This document shows, in pieces, positions 20,739-23,064 of a stretch of 23,064 nucleotides of DNA (position 1 is the stretch's first letter; every line of letters starts with the position of its first letter). The stretch is taken from the IMG/VR virus record IMGVR_UViG_3300035698_003861, positions 1 to 23,064 of that record; one strand, given 5' to 3'. This stretch comes from a virus. A program made the translations under genes and the position numbers. The notes beneath the pieces were generated by a model. The model was not told where the DNA came from, ran no database searches, and saw nothing but the letters and a program-made list of their open reading frames with translations.

Positions 20739-21149
20739 ATGGATAGTATATATAAAGGATTAGTTTATGATGAAACACTTAGGCATCAGACAGCACTAGA
20801 AGTATTAAGGCAAAAAATACCTACTATAGATTTAGTAAATAAACTCGCTAAAGAATGGAGTCCTAATAAAGAGTATATTAATGATTATACTAGATGGGCA
20901 ACTTCAAGTTTTAATTATTCTATATATCTTAACTTAGGTCTACCAATAAATGAAAGTATTAGAAAAGAGGGGTTTATATTTCTGGAACATATATTAGATA
21001 TAGATGGAATAATACCTGCATATCTTGGTAATGACTTCGAAGCAGAGTATCAAGTAAAACATAAAGGTAATTTTATTTATATTAATATAAAATCTTTAAA
21101 CTGTAAATATAAAACAATTAGGAGAAATTTAATATGCTATTTTATTTAA
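20739..21149 (+). CDS. Unknown 136-aa early protein
   Basis: ATG preceded by AAGGAGAGG. A soluble alpha/beta protein: helical first half (TLRHQTALEVLRQKIPTIDL, VNKLAKEWSP), aromatic middle (YTRWATSSFNYSIYLNLGLP) and a C-terminal basic beta region (NFIYINIKSLNCKYKTIRRN). No motif recognised. It ends inside the next gene, a 16-base overlap. Confidence 0.7.
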   Translation: MDSIYKGLVYDETLRHQTALEVLRQKIPTIDLVNKLAKEWSPNKEYINDYTRWATSSFNYSIYLNLGLPINESIRKEGFIFLEHILDIDGIIPAYLGNDFEAEYQVKHKGNFIYINIKSLNCKYKTIRRNLICYFI

Positions 21150-21370
21150 TAAACTTAGTTAAAAGACTATCCATAATATATCTTGATATATTTTTAATAT
21201 TAGCATTACTACATTCGATAACTCTGAGAGTAACCAGTAGTAATGTTATAACTGAAAAAATCCTAGACATTTTCTTAACTTTATGTCTTTTACTGGGAGC
21301 TAGAACGATTATACTTTGCTGCCTTCAATCGGTGAAGACAGCATATAAAAAGATAACTAAAACTGACTAA
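21134..21370 (+). CDS. 78-aa two-span membrane protein with embedded hairpin repeat
   Basis: ATG preceded by TAGGAGA. Two hydrophobic segments: about residues 2-27 (NLVKRLSIIYLDIFLILALL) and about 42-62 (ILDIFLTLCLLLGARTIIL). The tail after the second span (CCLQSVKTAYKK) is encoded by hairpin repeat copy 5, in the same position as copy 4 in the 56-aa gene at 17240. It could be a small membrane-active early protein. Confidence 0.65.
   Translation: MLFYLINLVKRLSIIYLDIFLILALLHSITLRVTSSNVITEKILDIFLTLCLLLGARTIILCCLQSVKTAYKKITKTD
21318..21342 (+). repeat. 25-nt hairpin repeat, copy 5 (inside a small membrane gene)
   Basis: Arms GCTGCCTTCA and TGAAGACAGC with loop ATCGG; nine of ten positions pair. 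It lies within the C-terminal part of the 78-aa membrane gene, ending 28 bases before its stop codon ends. Confidence 0.7.
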
Positions 21371-21382
21371 AGGATGTGCTAT

Positions 21383-21712
21383 ATGAAAAAGAAAGTTTAT
21401 ATAATTAATAAGGGAACTCATGACTATTCAGCCGCAGATAAATATGGTGAGTTAGAATATTTAACAACTGGAAACTTCCATATCTTAAACACTTCTAATA
21501 TGGCTAGAAGATTTATAGCAGGTTTAAAATTTTCAAAATCTTCTGATTACATAATGCCTTGTGGTCTTAGCATAATGACACTTATAGCCTGTGGAATTTT
21601 CATCCTAATGCACAAACGAATTAATCTTTTAATCTATATCACAAATAACACTGGTGAAGGAACTTATAAAGTTAGAACTCTTAATTTTAGGGATTTAACT
21701 CATGAGGTATAA
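21383..21712 (+). CDS. Conserved-type phage protein, 109 aa
   Basis: The start at 21383 was chosen because AAAGGA lies about 8 bases upstream; an ATG at 21374 overlaps that site. The pattern VYIINKGTHDYSAADKYGEL, GNFHILNTSNMARRF, DYIMPCGLSIM, and a moderately hydrophobic IACGIFILMHKRINLLIYIT matches, from memory, a short conserved protein seen in many tailed phages near DNA-metabolism genes, with no assigned function. The hydrophobic part is likely a buried helix-strand pair rather than a membrane span. Not searched. Confidence 0.72.
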   Translation: MKKKVYIINKGTHDYSAADKYGELEYLTTGNFHILNTSNMARRFIAGLKFSKSSDYIMPCGLSIMTLIACGIFILMHKRINLLIYITNNTGEGTYKVRTLNFRDLTHEV

Positions 21713-21741
21713 TAACTATATAAGAAAAAGGAAAAAAAGAT

Positions 21742-22449
21742 ATGATATTAAACGAGAGAATAGTAAAAGCGGCAAAAGAGAGTATTGAGAAATATCAGAA
21801 ATGGATGGAGGGTGGTATTGAGGTGGGAAATAGTTCTGGTTGTGCTTTATGTGAATTTTTTAATGAGGGTACAATAGATGGTTGTGTCAAATGCCCATTT
21901 CCAAGATGTGGGGATAAGGGGACATCTTTTAATAAATTGAGAAATCATTGGTACGAGGAGCATAAAAAATACAATGGAAACAGCACACAAATCAAATGCG
22001 TTGGGAAATGCTGTATCCCTTATGGTGAGGCAGTAATAAAAGACCTGCAAGAAATAGTAGAAAACCACAGTGAGCCAGAGCAGACTTATAAGTTGGGTGA
22101 TGTGTTTGGAAATAATGACAGAACGCGCAAAATAATACGTATTGGGCTTAATAAAATTGCATACATTAACCATCTTAACGAGATAGGGGTTCGTAATGAT
22201 TTTTTAGATTATACCACCGAAGTAGATTGTATTTGTACTGAAAAAATAACCAAAGCAGAAATGGAGAGCGTAATTGGTAGTGGATGGACTCACATATCAG
22301 GACCAACATTTAAGGAGAATTTATGCACGTGGGGTTACGATATAGCTAAAAGCAAAACACATAAAATTTGTGGCAACTGTGATACTGTTCCGTGTGTTAG
22401 GGGTTCAGATGCTTATAGTGCTTGCAGAACAGCAAAGGAGAGTAAATAA
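21742..22449 (+). CDS. Cys-rich zinc-type protein, paralogue of the 309-aa protein
   Basis: 235 aa, with ATG preceded by AAAGGA. Residues about 15-110 match the third domain of the protein at 17414: KYQKW, CxxC (34/37), Cys48 and Cys51 in CxxCPF, Cys56, LRNH (His69), His74, then a Cys pair near 93-94 and TYKLGD. The C-terminus holds ICGNCDTVPC...SAC, a shortened form of the CGNC module that sits at the N-terminus of the other protein, so module order is reversed. Codon use is richer in G+C and CG than in the flanking genes to the left, suggesting a separately acquired copy. Zinc binding is likely; function unknown. Confidence 0.75.
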   Translation: MILNERIVKAAKESIEKYQKWMEGGIEVGNSSGCALCEFFNEGTIDGCVKCPFPRCGDKGTSFNKLRNHWYEEHKKYNGNSTQIKCVGKCCIPYGEAVIKDLQEIVENHSEPEQTYKLGDVFGNNDRTRKIIRIGLNKIAYINHLNEIGVRNDFLDYTTEVDCICTEKITKAEMESVIGSGWTHISGPTFKENLCTWGYDIAKSKTHKICGNCDTVPCVRGSDAYSACRTAKESK

Positions 22450-22491
22450 TTCCATTTGAAATTCAATCAAAAAAGAAATAGAGGTGTAACA

Positions 22492-22731
22492 ATGACAGAA
22501 TATAAAGACACAGGAAGCCCTCTTGTACAAGCTGTTGAGGAGTGCGCTGAAATAATTCATATCGCATGCAAGATAGATAGATTTGGATGGTTTAACTACC
22601 ATCCAGACGATTTACACAAGACTCCTAATATAGAAGTTCTTGAAAGAGAAATGGATGATGCTGTCAGGGCTTTTGAAAAATTGGAAAAACATATCAAAAA
22701 AATAAAGGAAGCTGAATATGACAGAATATAA
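22492..22731 (+). CDS. MazG-like nucleotide pyrophosphohydrolase
   Basis: 79 aa from the ATG at 22492, supported by GAGGTG upstream; a TTG at 22456 has no good ribosome site. All-alpha MazG-type enzymes hydrolyse NTP or dNTP to the monophosphate using Mg bound by EExxE...ExxD. Here EECAE (Glu16, Glu17, Glu20) lies in the first helix and EMDD (Glu53, Asp56) in the second, with KIDRFG between, as in phage MazG-like proteins. It is short but has both metal-binding motifs. A nucleotide-pool or alarmone role during infection is known for relatives but not shown here. Confidence 0.75.
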   Translation: MTEYKDTGSPLVQAVEECAEIIHIACKIDRFGWFNYHPDDLHKTPNIEVLEREMDDAVRAFEKLEKHIKKIKEAEYDRI

Positions 22732-22870
22732 ATGCAGTTACTTAGATGCTCTCGGATTCTGTGATTCTTACGATAAAAAAGCTAATGAGTGTAATGATCC
22801 TGCAAACAAAAACTGCCAATACAAAGCCGGATACAGGCAGTGCAAACAATTAAAATGTAAGGCGGTATAG
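22718..22870 (+). CDS. 50-aa Cys-rich protein
   Basis: ATG preceded by AAAGGA within the end of the MazG-like gene (14-base overlap). Cys at 6, 15, 25, 33, 42 and 47 and a basic C-terminus. Its first 15 bases are identical to the first 15 bases of the MazG-like gene, so both proteins begin MTEYK. Zinc binding is possible. Function unknown. Confidence 0.65.
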   Translation: MTEYKCSYLDALGFCDSYDKKANECNDPANKNCQYKAGYRQCKQLKCKAV

Positions 22871-22871
22871 T

Positions 22872-23064
22872 ATGAAACTATTAGATAAAAAATATCCTAT
22901 CCCAACTAACGAGACATGGGAGATTGTTGACTCTACTAAACTCCAGTGTTTTATGGACTGTCCTAGACGTTACTTCTATGAGTATACCTTAGGATGGCGA
23001 CAAGATGTTACTAATAACCATCTGGTCTTTGGCTCTGCGGTGCATGAAGCTATGGAACATCTTC
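22872..23064 (+). CDS. PD-(D/E)XK-family nuclease, N-terminal part (runs off window)
   Basis: The first 64 codons are visible. The pattern STKLQCFMDCPRRYFYEYTL (residues 21-40) then HLVFGSAVHEAMEHL (50-64) is the characteristic start of RecB/Cas4-type PD-(D/E)XK nucleases, with GxxxH (Gly54, His58) as the conserved motif before the catalytic Asp and Glu, which lie beyond the edge. The Cys residues could be iron-sulfur ligands as in Cas4/AddB relatives if more Cys follow. Likely a phage exonuclease in DNA replication or recombination, next to ligase and MazG-like genes. Confidence 0.82.
   Translation, partial: MKLLDKKYPIPTNETWEIVDSTKLQCFMDCPRRYFYEYTLGWRQDVTNNHLVFGSAVHEAMEHL

Noticed and set aside
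21847-22173. 108-codon minus-strand frame (and one at 22405-22602)
   Set aside because: Opposite to the paralogous Cys-rich gene and the MazG-like gene, whose motifs are clear.

Overview
The window looks like part of a tailed double-stranded DNA bacteriophage (Caudoviricetes) with a low-GC genome (about one third G+C by eye). Two densely packed, divergent gene blocks meet at an AT-rich control region near 11.9-12.2 kb. The leftward block (minus strand, 1-11.9 kb) holds late genes: packaging, head, fibre-like and lysis genes. The rightward block (plus strand, 12.2-23.06 kb) holds many very small early-type genes followed by DNA-metabolism genes. The host is probably Gram-negative. The endolysin is a bare T4-type lysozyme with no wall-binding domain, and a small lipoprotein lies next to it. 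No integrase, repressor, tRNA, rRNA, insertion sequence or CRISPR array was seen.

Late block, in transcription order (right to left): small terminase; GH24 endolysin; lipoprotein; two small virion-type proteins; large terminase (TTG start); a short membrane protein; a short fibre-like protein; a 53-aa membrane protein; a 586-aa beta-rich fibre-like protein; an 83-aa unknown; the portal; a 102-aa unknown; a 157-aa beta-rich virion protein; an acidic scaffold-like protein; a 338-aa beta-rich virion protein; and the 5' part of another virion-type gene that leaves the window. The genes are coupled through ATGA or TAATG overlaps and GGAGG-type ribosome sites. The major capsid protein was not recognised and probably lies beyond the left edge.

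Early block: an extended -10 promoter at 12.2 kb starts a run of short genes. Each of the first three is followed directly by a strong hairpin. The fourth is followed by a GTAACCC/GGGTTAC inverted-repeat region with a G9 tract and four tandem GGGTTAC units (candidate origin or G-quadruplex). Then come about twenty small unknown genes, an RHH-type regulator with its own promoter and a candidate operator, a Cys-rich zinc-module protein, and an isolated transcription unit with a perfect consensus promoter, an atypical gene, an intrinsic terminator and a 13-bp-stem structured RNA. After these lie an ATP-dependent DNA ligase broken by an in-frame TGA, a MazG-like pyrophosphohydrolase and the start of a PD-(D/E)XK nuclease.

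The most unusual signals are: (1) a 25-nt imperfect-palindrome family, five copies on both strands, always in the same orientation relative to transcription and with covarying stem pairs; (2) the GGGTTAC/GTAACCC region; (3) the ligase with TGA at codon 10; (4) the strong-promoter unit with its structured RNA; (5) duplicated Cys-rich and coiled-coil protein families in the early block.
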